Shown piece after piece: positions 6,507-6,526 of a DNA stretch of 6,526 nucleotides. Within the stretch, counting starts at the first letter, position 1; every line of letters begins with the position of its first letter. Location: the NCBI GenBank assembly GCA_023151145.1, contig JAKLJM010000129.1:1-6526 (forward strand). Direction: 5' to 3'. The DNA is from Bacteriovoracaceae bacterium. Lineage in GTDB: Bacteria; Bdellovibrionota; Bacteriovoracia; Bacteriovoracales; Bacteriovoracaceae. The notes under the pieces were generated by a model. It worked only from the letters and a program-made list of their open reading frames with translations. It searched no databases and was not told the origin of the DNA. The translations under genes were made by a program, and so were the position numbers.

Positions 6507-6526
6507 ATGAGTGAAACAACCGACAA
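6507..6526 (+). CDS. Possible start of a rightward gene (6 residues, cut by window edge)
   Basis: ATG at 6507 opens MSETTD and runs off the window. A good -10-like TAGAAT (6495-6500) lies only 6 bases before the ATG, and no Shine-Dalgarno is visible, so a leaderless transcript is conceivable. With six codons no product can be named, and the ORF may not be real. Confidence 0.3.

Overview
The window is a compact, AT-rich bacterial chromosome segment. Composition, dense packing, TTG starts and Gram-negative-style gene content would fit a low-GC predatory-type proteobacterium (Bdellovibrionota/Bacteriovorax-like). That placement is an impression from composition and protein style only; no marker here fixes the taxon.

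Left part (1-1802, minus strand): three tightly spaced genes run right to left. The first encodes a 267-aa very acidic protein of unknown function with a small beta-rich C-terminal domain. It overlaps by 11 bases the start of rsmD (16S rRNA guanine-N2 methyltransferase). After 42 bases comes the N-terminal 128 residues of a fold-type I PLP aminotransferase, cut by the window edge. This looks like one operon, with rsmD probably translated by coupling.

A 224-base divergent intergenic region (1803-2026) carries candidate promoters for both directions, an A/T-tract resembling an UP element, and a 15-base interrupted palindrome.

Middle (2027-4855, plus strand): a 942-aa protein starts at TTG with a good Shine-Dalgarno. 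It has no obvious named family. Its central part follows the element order of an N6-adenine DNA methyltransferase fold, but the SAM-binding and NPPY/F catalytic motifs are degenerate. Its C-terminal third has two segments that look like the end of HsdS-type target recognition domains. This is the most interesting object in the window: possibly a catalytically dead modification-enzyme relative used for DNA binding.

Right part (4852-6375 or 6444, minus strand): a membrane-anchored histidine-kinase-like protein converges on the 942-aa gene, and the two stop codons share the bases TTAA. It has two transmembrane helices, a periplasmic segment, a DHp-like region without a recognisable H-box histidine, and an ATPase domain with clear N and G2 boxes. 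The last 20 bases may be the start of a divergent plus-strand gene.

No tRNA, rRNA, CRISPR array or insertion sequence was seen.
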